A stretch of DNA of 49,540 nt from Candidatus Bipolaricaulota bacterium (GTDB taxonomy: Bacteria; Bipolaricaulota; Bipolaricaulia; M55B111): NCBI GenBank assembly GCA_021735245.1, contig JAIPHJ010000011.1, positions 1-49,540 on the forward strand. The letters are read 5' to 3'. Shown piece by piece: positions 1-7,507 of the stretch. Below the pieces are notes generated by a model. It did no database searches, had not been told where the DNA came from, and saw only the letters and a program-made list of their open reading frames with translations. The first letter of the stretch is position 1. The number at the start of each line of letters is the position of its first letter. The position numbers and the translations under genes were made by a program.

Positions 1-139
1 GCCCTGGAAGAGGGACTTGATTTAACGCTTTAGATATCACCTAATAGGTGAAGATAACTAAGTTTCTCAAATAGGGACTATTTTTTCCTGTAGACTGAAT
101 TATAAGTTGGTCTTAGGAGAGAGAATCGCATGATTTAGG
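1..139 (+). repeat. 139-base repeat, copy 1 (inverted partner at 39116-39254)
   Basis: Reading 39116-39254 on the minus strand gives this sequence with five differences in 139 bases, at positions 81, 90, 114, 128 and 134, all transitions. The similarity stops at 139, one base before the ATG of the cation efflux gene. On the left it reaches the window edge, so the true end is unknown. It contains the near-palindrome TCACCTAATAGGTGA and an AGGAGAG that may act as the ribosome binding site of the next gene. No protein is recognisable in it. It could be a small mobile element or a duplicated structured RNA. Confidence 0.85.
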
Positions 140-1045
140 ATGAACTCAAAATCGGTCAACAAGAACTTCATCCTGCTATTGACCCTCGCCACGAGAGTCG
201 TAATTGCCGTGGCAAAACTGATCGTCTTCTTTTCCACTGGCCTCCTTTTCTTGCTGGGGGAAGCCCTAAACAACGTCACCGACATAATAACCGTTCTCGT
301 CACACTTATAAGCGTTAGAATAAGCGAGAAAGGCGGAGATAGAGAACATCCTTTTGGCCACCGAAGGCTACAGAGCGTCGCTTCCCTGATAGTGGCAATA
401 GTTTTCATCGCCGTCACCAGCTACCAGCTGATCGAGGAATCGGTAATCAAGCTACTCAATCCGACCGTAATTACGGCAAACCTGCAGTGGGCGTTCTACG
501 TCCTGGTCGGATCATTCCTGCTAAACCTCGTGCCCCTCCCTTACCTGCTAAAATACGGTAAAGGAAGGGAGATAAGTATTAAAACAGAGCTCTTTGATAC
601 TATAAACGACGCCCTCTCTTTGATCGCCAGCATGATTGGGTTAGGTTTAATTTACTTTTTTCAGCTCAATATTGGTGATCCAATCGCGACAATCATCATC
701 GCCCTCATTATCTCATTCGACGCCGTTCTTCTGATAAGGGAAAACATCAGCACCCTAATTGGCGAGTCTCCGGATGAAGAATTTTACGACCGGTTAAGGC
801 AAACAGTTCTGTCTCACGACGAGGTGCTGGGCGTCCACGACATGATAGGAGAATACATCGGTCCTCACTCGGTGCACGTCGACTTCGATCTCGAACTGGA
901 TCCGGAAACCGAACTTACCGAATCGGACCAGATAGTCAGCGAAATAAAGGAAGAACTCGGGGAGAAAACGGACCTCAGTGTCTACTGCTCCATCCATCCC
1001 TGCAGTCACACGGGGGACAACCGCAGGATAGCATCTCACATCTAG
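140..1045 (+). CDS. Cation diffusion facilitator (CDF) family efflux protein
   Basis: The 301-residue product has the CDF layout: about six membrane segments in residues 10-215, then a cytoplasmic domain of about 85 residues. The family motif HPFGHRR is at 70-76. At the transport site the sequence shows N44xxxD48 in the second membrane segment and D153xxxD157 in the fifth. Zinc exporters normally have HxxxD in the fifth segment, while DxxxD is associated with manganese or iron exporters, so Mn2+ or Fe2+ export is more likely than Zn2+ (inference). The ATG at 140 is the first start after an in-frame stop at 131. Its only Shine-Dalgarno candidate lies rather far upstream at 115-120, inside the repeat. 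It is monocistronic. Confidence 0.88.
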   Translation: MNSKSVNKNFILLLTLATRVVIAVAKLIVFFSTGLLFLLGEALNNVTDIITVLVTLISVRISEKGGDREHPFGHRRLQSVASLIVAIVFIAVTSYQLIEESVIKLLNPTVITANLQWAFYVLVGSFLLNLVPLPYLLKYGKGREISIKTELFDTINDALSLIASMIGLGLIYFFQLNIGDPIATIIIALIISFDAVLLIRENISTLIGESPDEEFYDRLRQTVLSHDEVLGVHDMIGEYIGPHSVHVDFDLELDPETELTESDQIVSEIKEELGEKTDLSVYCSIHPCSHTGDNRRIASHI

Positions 1046-1139
1046 TTCCATATCGGTACCTAGAGGGGTCGAATTCTAACGTGCCGGCCCGGAAATTTTG
1101 CTTGATCCCGGTTAGCGGTTAGACTTACACGGAGGAGCT

Positions 1140-2099
1140 ATGGCTCTATTCTTTCGCTCAATTTACCTCGGCTGGCTTCTCTCGCTGATCTACGCGGGAG
1201 TTCTATATTTAAGCGATAAGTACAGGAGGGAGTCGCTAATAAACGTCGGTATAGCTTTTACCGGCGGTGTAGCGGCAATAGTCCTAATTACCACGATCCA
1301 CGCGGGATTACCGGGATTGTCCGGGGACGGCTTCACGGGGGGCTTACTGGCCCGGGTCTTCGACTCGTTCGTAAAAGCAGCAATCCCCGAAGAGATAGTA
1401 AAACTTGTCGTTTTCTTCCTCCTCGTATGGAACTTCAACTTCGATGACTTCTCGGAAGGGTTCGACGGAATGATTTACATGGGGATGATAGGTGCCGGCT
1501 TCGGGGCTTACGAGGATTTCTCCTACATATTTTCCCAGACTCTGCCTCACATAGGAGAAGAAGGCGGAGGAGCGGGCAGGGCACTTCAGTTTATCACCTG
1601 GCAGCGCGCCTTTCCCGGTCACGTCTTGATTAACTCTGTTAGCGGATACTTTCTCGGTAGGGCCCGGTTTATCGAGGGGAAGAAGGACAAATTGAGAATG
1701 GTTGCCTGGAGCCTGGTGGTGGCAATACTGGCCCACGGATTGTTCAACCTGGCCGGGTCCGGGGGTGGAACGGGCTGGTTAATAATTTACGTACTTGCCC
1801 TGGGTCGCGTATTCTTCTTTCTAAGAGAGAGAATGCTGGAGGATTCACCCTACAAAGTCTTTTCCGAGCTCCCGGACGAGATCACCGAATCCAGTTTCGT
1901 AAGTTATGTTAATATCATCAGGGACTGGGAGTTCGACCGGCCCATAGACAGGTACAAGAAGCTCTACGATCGCGAGGCGAGCCCAAACCTGGGATACCTG
2001 CCGGTAGTGATTTCTATCGTAATCCTTTACCCTGTAGCAATCGCGGGGGTATATTATTTAAACAAGTTAATTCTGGACTTCTTCAAGCTGGTTAGCTGA
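1140..2099 (+). CDS. PrsW-like intramembrane metalloprotease
   Basis: The 319-residue membrane protein has the motifs of the PrsW family, relatives of CAAX proteases. EExxK is at about 84-88, GAYED at 122-126, a GHVLINS-type helix lies near 163-169 and AHGLFN near 203-208. These Glu and His residues are the presumed metal and catalytic residues. Seven or more hydrophobic segments are visible, including one at the C-terminus. PrsW in Bacillus cleaves an anti-sigma factor, but no anti-sigma factor or sigma factor is nearby, so the substrate is unknown. The start is well supported by GGAGGAG seven bases upstream. A hairpin (GAACCGG...CCGGTTC, 2105-2126) follows the stop but lacks a T-tract. Confidence 0.85.
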   Translation: MALFFRSIYLGWLLSLIYAGVLYLSDKYRRESLINVGIAFTGGVAAIVLITTIHAGLPGLSGDGFTGGLLARVFDSFVKAAIPEEIVKLVVFFLLVWNFNFDDFSEGFDGMIYMGMIGAGFGAYEDFSYIFSQTLPHIGEEGGGAGRALQFITWQRAFPGHVLINSVSGYFLGRARFIEGKKDKLRMVAWSLVVAILAHGLFNLAGSGGGTGWLIIYVLALGRVFFFLRERMLEDSPYKVFSELPDEITESSFVSYVNIIRDWEFDRPIDRYKKLYDREASPNLGYLPVVISIVILYPVAIAGVYYLNKLILDFFKLVS

Positions 2100-2181
2100 A
2101 CGGGGAACCGGTCGCTCCGCCGGTTCACAAAAACCCGCGAGTTGAAAGGAAAAGGCCCGGGCAATATAATTTCCTTCAAGT

Positions 2182-2256
2182 GCCGGCGTAGCTCAGTGGT
2201 AGAGCGGCTGATTCGTAATCAGTAGGTCGGTGGTTCGAATCCACTCGCCGGCTCCA
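2182..2256 (+). tRNA. tRNA-Thr (anticodon CGT)
   Basis: It folds as a full cloverleaf. The acceptor GCCGGCG pairs with CGCCGGC at 2246-2252. The D-arm is GCTCAGTGGTAGAGC, the anticodon loop reads TTCGTAA (anticodon CGT, codon ACG), and the T-arm carries GGTTCGAATCC. The 3' CCA is encoded at 2254-2256. Confidence 0.97.
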
Positions 2257-3008
2257 CTCATAGATGCCTACCTCTCATAGGCTCTACACAAATAGTTTAC
2301 CACCATACTCTGCTCGCCCCTTGAGTATCTTTACTTAACAAATCTGTAAATTGTTTCCGGGCTTATGGCTTCTTTAGGGCTTTAGTGGTACTGCTAGAGG
2401 AAAAAATAACCAGTAAAGAAATCGCTTGAATCGCGCTATCCCCACCCATGGGGCGGGGCATTTCGCCCGATTCATGGCTTCGCCACCGCGATTTCTATTT
2501 GTTTACAAACTTTCGCATTCATCTCCGGCCATAGGCCGGAGTATTCTGCGTGATTTTGATAAAGAAGTGTTTTGAGAGGTCCGCTCAGGCATTCCACAGC
2601 GGAGCGTGCCTCGTTTCCCGATTAGTGAAAAATCACAGTATATACCGTATATCTTATTATCCACTATAAGATTTAATCTTCCCCCTCAAGTCAATTTCCC
2701 CTTCCCCTGGTACTCCACGTGCATATAAAAGTACCAATAATTAAGTAAGACACATTACGATCAAATGGCCTCAGTAGTGCTCTAAGTAGGCTGCTTACCT
2801 TTTACCTGCGATAGTCTTCTCGACCAGAACCAGCTGGAGTTCGAACCAGAGCCCTCTTTCATTGGATCTATTGAAAGCCCCTTAGAGCTTTTCATTCGAC
2901 ATTAATTCAAGAACTCTCCGGCTAACCTTTTCACAAACAAAGTACTCATAGCCCCTACCTTGTTTTTAGTACCTGCTTATAAGGCGAACCACTCAATTCT
3001 CACTAAAT
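2257..3008. other. Long intergenic region without a convincing gene
   Basis: This stretch lies between tRNA-Thr and the betaine island. Apart from the hairpin block at 2418-2541 it shows no open frame with a ribosome binding site and no recognisable RNA. It is A/T-rich toward its right end, where the promoter at 3009 begins. Confidence 0.6.
2418..2541. other. Structured non-coding block: nested hairpin plus a second hairpin
   Basis: Three nested stems are visible. The outer one is AGAAATCGC (2417-2425) with GCGATTTCT (2488-2496). The middle one is GAATCG (2428-2433) with CGATTC (2468-2473). The inner one pairs the CCCC near 2440 with a following GGGG. A separate perfect hairpin, CTCCGGCC-ATA-GGCCGGAG, lies at 2523-2541. 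G/C-rich hairpins of this sort occur at the ends of IS200/IS605 elements, but no transposase or TnpB remnant is seen here. A structured RNA is an alternative. Confidence 0.5.
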
Positions 3009-3038
3009 TTGACATACATTATACATTCTGTATAATGT
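3009..3038 (+). promoter_or_regulatory. Near-consensus sigma-70 promoter overlapped by a perfect inverted-repeat operator
   Basis: TTGACA (3009-3014) and TATAAT (3031-3036) are separated by 16 bases. Over them lies ACATTATAC (3016-3024), ATTCT, GTATAATGT (3030-3038), a perfect 9-base inverted repeat covering the spacer and the -10 box. A dimeric repressor bound here would block RNA polymerase. The GntR/FCD protein encoded at 6725 is the obvious candidate (inference). A leader of about 200 bases precedes the binding-protein gene. Confidence 0.75.
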
Positions 3039-3237
3039 TTTATGTTATACCTAAACCCCACAATAGAGAGGTGATAGTCGATTGAAGTTAATTCATTACG
3101 ATCATGGAACTTCCTTTAAAAATAGGAACTAGATGTACTTAGTGTTCAAAAGAAAAACTAAACGGATCGCCGTCAAATAGTTCTTTAAATGGCATTCTCA
3201 GAAATGATAAATTCTTTTCTCTAAGGAGGTTCGGACT

Positions 3238-4278
3238 ATGTTTAAGCCAAAAAATAACTTTTTTTTGGCAGTTTTAGCAATCGTATCCCTGCTCTTAGTT
3301 GTGTCTAGTGTTGGACTTTTTGCTACCGAAGATAACCCGCTCGTTCTAGGTGATCTTCCCTGGAATAGTGCCCAGGTACAAAATCGAATAGTTGGCCTGA
3401 TTGCAGAAAACGCCTATGACGTCCCGGTCGAGTACCAGTATGGAGGTGCGGCTTCACTCTTCCTGGGAGTGAAAGAAGGTGACGTAGATGTGCTCATGGA
3501 AACATGGTCTCCCAACAGAAGAGATTTGTTGAAAGAACATTATTCAAATGGCTGGGCTATCGATTTAGGTGACGCCTTTCCAAATTCTCCCCAAGGCTGG
3601 TACGTTCCTTCTTACGTGATTGAAGGTGATGAAGAAAAAGGAATTGAACCCATGGCACCCGACCTAGAGTCCGTTAAAGATTTAGCAAAGTATAAAGATC
3701 TGTTCAAAGATCCTACTAATCCCAGCAAAGGCCGTTTTTACAGTTGCCCCAGCACAAATATGTGTTTTGAAACAAACGGTAAAAAATTGGAAGCTTACGG
3801 ACTGGCCGATGATTACGTGAACTTTGATCCCGGCAGCTGGTCGGCCCAAAACGCTGAAATACTCAGTGCTGTTAAAAAGGGCGAACCAATTCTTTTTTAC
3901 AACTGGGAACCGACCTGGTTGATGGGTCTAATCGATGCAACCCTTTTAAAAGAACCCAGTTACACCCCAGAAAAATGGGAAAATCACAATTGTGCTTACC
4001 CACCGGCTAAAGTACATATCGAGGTTGCACCTTCTACATTTGAGGAATTCCCGGAGATAGTATCTTTGCTGACAAACTATCGCGTTTCTCTACAGCAGAT
4101 GAACAATACCCTTTCGTACATCCGGGAAAACGACGCTGATTTTGATGAAGCAGCTGCATGGTTCTTAAAAAATTATCCGAACACGTGGAGACAATGGTTC
4201 CCTCTCGGAGGTTCATATACCGAAGAAAAAGTGGAAAAAGTCAATGAGGGTTTGGAAAAATTTGATTTATCAGAATGA
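3238..4278 (+). CDS. Glycine betaine/quaternary amine ABC transporter, substrate-binding protein (ProX/OpuAC type)
   Basis: The 346-residue product begins with a signal peptide (basic MFKPKNN, then a hydrophobic stretch to about residue 28, cleavage likely after LFA). There is no lipobox Cys, so a free periplasmic protein is expected, as in diderms. The mature part has OpuAC-family features, including METWSPN near 81, GWYVPSYV near 120 and FYNWEPTW near 220. Its tryptophans and tyrosines resemble the aromatic cage that binds quaternary amines. AAGGAGG lies just upstream of the ATG. The matching ATPase and permease follow, but two small mobile elements separate this gene from them. Substrate could be glycine betaine, proline betaine, carnitine or choline. 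Confidence 0.9.
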   Translation: MFKPKNNFFLAVLAIVSLLLVVSSVGLFATEDNPLVLGDLPWNSAQVQNRIVGLIAENAYDVPVEYQYGGAASLFLGVKEGDVDVLMETWSPNRRDLLKEHYSNGWAIDLGDAFPNSPQGWYVPSYVIEGDEEKGIEPMAPDLESVKDLAKYKDLFKDPTNPSKGRFYSCPSTNMCFETNGKKLEAYGLADDYVNFDPGSWSAQNAEILSAVKKGEPILFYNWEPTWLMGLIDATLLKEPSYTPEKWENHNCAYPPAKVHIEVAPSTFEEFPEIVSLLTNYRVSLQQMNNTLSYIRENDADFDEAAAWFLKNYPNTWRQWFPLGGSYTEEKVEKVNEGLEKFDLSE

Positions 4279-4348
4279 ATGAATAATACGTTTCTGGGTT
4301 ACTGCTGAAACCAAAACATTAAGCAAAACGAAAGGCAACTTACGGACA

Positions 4349-4591
4349 TTCAAGAGCCCCGCCCCAAGGGACGGGGTTTGTAGAAAAACAGGTTTAACTA
4401 CGGACTTTGTTCTTTTACAAAAGAAGACCCAGCAGTCAATCGAGTCCAGCTCCTGGTTACATCCTAGATAAGAGAGATACACTCAAATAATAACCAGCAG
4501 CTCTTAAGGGAAGTATCCTCGATTGACTGCTGGACAAAAACCAGCCGATTCCTCCCCACAGCGAGCTGTGGGGCTTCCTCGGCAAGTTTTG
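4349..4591 (-). mobile_element. 243-base IS200/IS605-like non-autonomous element, copy A1
   Basis: It is nearly identical to 46066-46308 in opposite orientation. Reading the minus strand, the left end follows TTTAC and starts CAAAACTTGCC. A hairpin CCCCACAGC-TC-GCTGTGGGG comes next, then a long internal hairpin (4429-4533), then a right end with CTTTTGTAAAAG and CCCCGTCC-CTT-GGGGCGGGG, ending near TCTTGA. It encodes no protein. Subterminal hairpins, a fixed tetranucleotide beside the left end and no target duplication are hallmarks of IS200/IS605 elements moved in trans by a TnpA transposase (family knowledge). Its source transposase is not in the window. Confidence 0.8.
4429..4533. repeat. 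Internal long hairpin bounded by CCAGCA...TGCTGG inverted repeats (in A1)
   Basis: CCAGCAGTCAATCGAG (4429-4444) and its exact complement CTCGATTGACTGCTGG (4518-4533) enclose 73 bases. Stand-alone structures of the same type but different arm sequence occur at 27223-27343 and 49220-49326. This segment may therefore be a separate element nested in A1. Confidence 0.75.
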
Positions 4592-4623
4592 GTAAACCAG
4601 AGAGAGTTTAAATATACATTCAA

Positions 4624-4774
4624 GTCAACAACACCGCCCCGGGGAACGGGCGGTCTAGAGAAAAACCGTTTAAATACAATTATCGGTCTTTTACAAAAGT
4701 AGACCCGGCATCCCAATTATCCAATTAGCCGGACATCCCCAGGGGTGCCGGGGGTTCTTAGCCAGTATGTATTG
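4624..4774 (-). mobile_element. 151-base diverged IS200/IS605-like element, copy B
   Basis: Read on the minus strand it follows TTAC, begins CAATACATACTGGC, and has a left hairpin around CCCCGGCACCCCTGGGG. A short central stem (CCGGC...GCCGG) follows. The right end contains CTTTTGTAAAAG, TTTAAACGG and an RE hairpin CCGCCCGTTCCCCGGGGCGG, ending TTGTTGAC. The order of parts matches copy A1, but the 105-base internal hairpin is replaced by a stem of about 28 bases. It lies in tandem with A1, 32 bases apart. Confidence 0.7.
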
Positions 4775-4888
4775 GTAACAAGAACGGACATTGATATGGA
4801 TAACCTGGCTCTGGAATCCCTAAAAACTATAAATATTTATCTTTGGAAGTGTGGGTAGTCTATACAAATATGAGAAAACTTAGGTGAT

Positions 4889-5731
4889 ATGGTAGTGTCG
4901 AACCAAAAACACATAGAAGTTTCAAACTTCTGGAAAATCTTCACCCATGACCAGGAGAAAATTGATGTCGGCAGTCCCGAAGAAATCAAAAGAGTCGAAA
5001 AGGACGATTCCAAAGTTATTGCAGTACGTGACGTCTCTTTCGAGGTAAATAGAACCGAAGTTTTCGTAATTATGGGCCTTTCCGGTAGTGGAAAATCCAC
5101 CCTGGTTCGTTGCTTATTGCGATTGGTCGAACCAACCCAGGGTAAAGCAATCATGGATGGAACTGACGTAACTTCCCTGGATAAAAAGGAGTTAATAAGT
5201 TTTAGAAGGGAAAAGATAGCCATGGTTTTTCAACACTATGGGCTTTTTCCGCACCGGACAGTAATTGAGAACGCAGCTTTTGGGTTAAAAATACGGGGGG
5301 AATCAAAAGAGAATCGTCGGAAAAAAGCTACTGAAGTACTCGAAACCGTGGGGTTGGCCGGATGGGAAGATTACTATCCCGCAGAACTGAGCGGGGGCAT
5401 GCGACAGCGCGTTGGTATCGCCAGGGCCTTAAGCAATGACCCCCCAATTCTTTTAATGGATGAACCCACCAGTGGACTTGATCCCCTGATCCGAAGGGAA
5501 CTCCAGGAAGAACTTTTGCACTTACAGGAAAAAATGGAAAAGACGACGGTCTACATTACTCATGACCTGGATGAAGCTTTGCGATTAGGAGATAGACTGG
5601 CAGTTATGAAAGCAGGGCGGTTCGTTCAATCTGGAACTCCAAAGGAGGTTTTACAAAACCCTGCTGACGATTACGTTGCTCGATTTGTTAAAGACAAACA
5701 AGAACAGTTAAAAGAGGCAGAAGTTATCTAG
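4889..5731 (+). CDS. Glycine betaine ABC transporter ATP-binding protein (ProV/OpuAA type)
   Basis: The 280-residue ATPase has Walker A GLSGSGKST at 63-71, the Q-loop QHYGLFPH at 115, the signature LSGGMRQR at 167-174, Walker B ILLMDEPTSGLD ending at 198 and the switch His in YITHDLDE. It resembles the ProV/OpuAA group, including the pre-ABC extension with FWKIF. It lacks the C-terminal CBS pair that senses ionic strength in OpuAA-type osmoporters. This suggests a catabolic rather than osmotically gated role (inference). A weak AGGTGAT precedes the ATG. The next gene is the permease, 71 bases away. Confidence 0.92.
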   Translation: MVVSNQKHIEVSNFWKIFTHDQEKIDVGSPEEIKRVEKDDSKVIAVRDVSFEVNRTEVFVIMGLSGSGKSTLVRCLLRLVEPTQGKAIMDGTDVTSLDKKELISFRREKIAMVFQHYGLFPHRTVIENAAFGLKIRGESKENRRKKATEVLETVGLAGWEDYYPAELSGGMRQRVGIARALSNDPPILLMDEPTSGLDPLIRRELQEELLHLQEKMEKTTVYITHDLDEALRLGDRLAVMKAGRFVQSGTPKEVLQNPADDYVARFVKDKQEQLKEAEVI

Positions 5732-5802
5732 TCGGTAAGTTGGTGGAATACATTTAGGCTGAATTTACCTTTCGCCAAGTGGAGCAGTTAAGGGGAGGAA
5801 GC

Positions 5803-6654
5803 ATGCCGCCAGAGAGCTTAGAGCTTCATATTGATTATTTGATCTCTCAGTTTGTGGATTGGTTGACAGTAAATTACGCAGGCGTTTTCGAGCAAATCTC
5901 CGACATAATTATAACTTTACTGCTAAGCGTCAGACATGTCTTTCTTATCATACCCTGGTGGCTATTGATTGCTATTATTGGAATCGTCGGATGGTTGTTG
6001 ACTCGAAGGGTAACTACTACGGTGACTTTAGTTACTCTTTCCTTCGTAATTGTCTTTTTTGGAATGTGGCGCCCTGCTATTGATACGTTATCATTAGTTC
6101 TTACATCAGTAATTATAGCTATTGGACTGGGTATCCCGGTAGGAGTTTTAATGGCGGAATTTGACGTGATCAATACGGTGGTAACTCCAATACTCGATAT
6201 GATGCAGACCTTACCGGGATTTGTATATTTGATTCCAGCTATCATGCTTTTTGGATTGGGCAAGGTCCCCGCTACCATAGCCACTTTAATTTATTCCACT
6301 CCCCCGGTGGTACGGTTCACGAATATAGGGCTTCGACAGGTATCAAGTGAGATAATGGAATCCGCGACCGCTTTCGGAACTACAAGATTCCAACTTTTAA
6401 AGGAGATAAGACTTCCACTGGCCGCAACATCCATTTTAGGGGGGATAAATCAAACTATCATGATGGCTCTTGCGATGACTGTAATTGCTTCCATGATAGG
6501 GGCCGGGGGCCTGGGAAAACATGTCTTAGTCGCAATAAACCGTCTGAAGGTTGGTGCTGGATTTGAAGCCGGTTTTTCTATAGTCTGCTTAGCCATTGTA
6601 ATTGACCGTTTGTCCTCGGGAATAGCAGAACACTGGAGACCACCTGAATCCTAA
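5803..6654 (+). CDS. Glycine betaine ABC transporter permease (ProW/OpuAB type)
   Basis: I chose the ATG at 5803 because AGGGGAGG lies five bases before it; the frame also opens at a GTG at 5779. The product of 283 residues has several membrane segments. It carries the ABC-permease EAA loop in its later half (ESATAFGTTRFQLLKEIRLP, the coupling helix) and the family stretch around MMALAMTVIASMIGAGGLG. It forms the membrane channel for the preceding ATPase and binding protein. There is no fused binding domain. Confidence 0.92.
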   Translation: MPPESLELHIDYLISQFVDWLTVNYAGVFEQISDIIITLLLSVRHVFLIIPWWLLIAIIGIVGWLLTRRVTTTVTLVTLSFVIVFFGMWRPAIDTLSLVLTSVIIAIGLGIPVGVLMAEFDVINTVVTPILDMMQTLPGFVYLIPAIMLFGLGKVPATIATLIYSTPPVVRFTNIGLRQVSSEIMESATAFGTTRFQLLKEIRLPLAATSILGGINQTIMMALAMTVIASMIGAGGLGKHVLVAINRLKVGAGFEAGFSIVCLAIVIDRLSSGIAEHWRPPES

Positions 6655-6724
6655 GTTTACTTTAAGAAGTCTAGGTTAATTTGTTGTGGGATGATACGCC
6701 TTTAACTCGTAGGGGGTGATTAAT

Positions 6725-7399
6725 ATGTCTAACGAATTAGAACCTGACGACTCTCGTTTGGGTATGCCATATTCAAGTAAGGTTGATTACGTTTACAATA
6801 TTTTACTTGAGAATATTATTCGGGGAAAGTTATCTCCTGGAACGAGATTAAAGGAAAAAAGATTAGCGGACGAATTCGGGGTAAGTAATACTCCAGTAAG
6901 AGAGGCCTTAAAGAAGCTAAAACGGGAAGGTTTGGTCGAAACTAGGTCTCACAAAGGGTCCTACGTAACCCAGGTAAACGAAGAAGAAGCGAAGGAGATA
7001 TACGAAATTAGAGAGTCTCTGGAGGGGTTAGCTGCCAAACGGGCAGTAAAGAAGGTAAGTGAAGAACAGGTGAACCGGTTAAAGGAAATCATTCAAGGAA
7101 TGGAAGACAAACTAACTGAAGATGACTTAAAAGGTTACGGCCAGCTAAATGAAAAATTCCATAACAAGCTGGCAAAGATCAGCGGCAAGAGAGCTTACAA
7201 ATACATACGGGAGCTCCGCAATCAAAGTAAAGTTTTGATGCAATATCCTGGTGAAATCAGACCAAAGACTTCTTTAAAAGAGCATAAAAAAATAATGGAA
7301 GCTATCGCGAGCAGAAACGCCAGTGAGGTGGAACGAGCAGTTAGAAAGCATATAAGAAATGCAAAAGAGGACGTTCTAGAAACTATGACTTCCGATTAG
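6725..7399 (+). CDS. GntR family transcriptional regulator, FadR/FCD subgroup
   Basis: The ATG at 6725 is preferred over the in-frame GTG at 6716 because the latter lies inside the ribosome binding site AGGGGGTGAT. The 224-residue product has an N-terminal winged helix (about residues 20-85; GTRLKEKRLADEFGVSNTPV and VREALKKLKREGLV are typical). It is followed by an all-helical FCD effector domain with candidate ligand residues in EIRESLEG and NEKFHN. Sitting between the transporter and methyltransferase genes, it probably controls the island and may bind the inverted repeat at 3016-3038. The effector is unknown. Confidence 0.9.
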   Translation: MSNELEPDDSRLGMPYSSKVDYVYNILLENIIRGKLSPGTRLKEKRLADEFGVSNTPVREALKKLKREGLVETRSHKGSYVTQVNEEEAKEIYEIRESLEGLAAKRAVKKVSEEQVNRLKEIIQGMEDKLTEDDLKGYGQLNEKFHNKLAKISGKRAYKYIRELRNQSKVLMQYPGEIRPKTSLKEHKKIMEAIASRNASEVERAVRKHIRNAKEDVLETMTSD

Positions 7400-7507
7400 G
7401 CTTTTTCTGAGGTCAGTCTTAGACTATATTCCCCATTTTGTGGGAAGATTATTGGTGAAAAGTAAACGTGAAATTTTCAATTTACATTTTTCGAAGGAGA
7501 GTGGCCA

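Noticed and set aside
2418-2541. CRISPR array
   Set aside because: The repeated segments are inverted, not direct, and no regular spacing of identical repeats occurs here or elsewhere in the window. No cas gene is present.
4270-4482. A 70-residue frame on the minus strand, repeated almost identically at 46175 on the plus strand
   Set aside because: The shared part is the right half of the 243-base element, whose conservation is explained by hairpins and ends. The rest of each frame comes from unrelated flanks, and the 46175 frame merely contains the displaced end of the Clp1-like gene.
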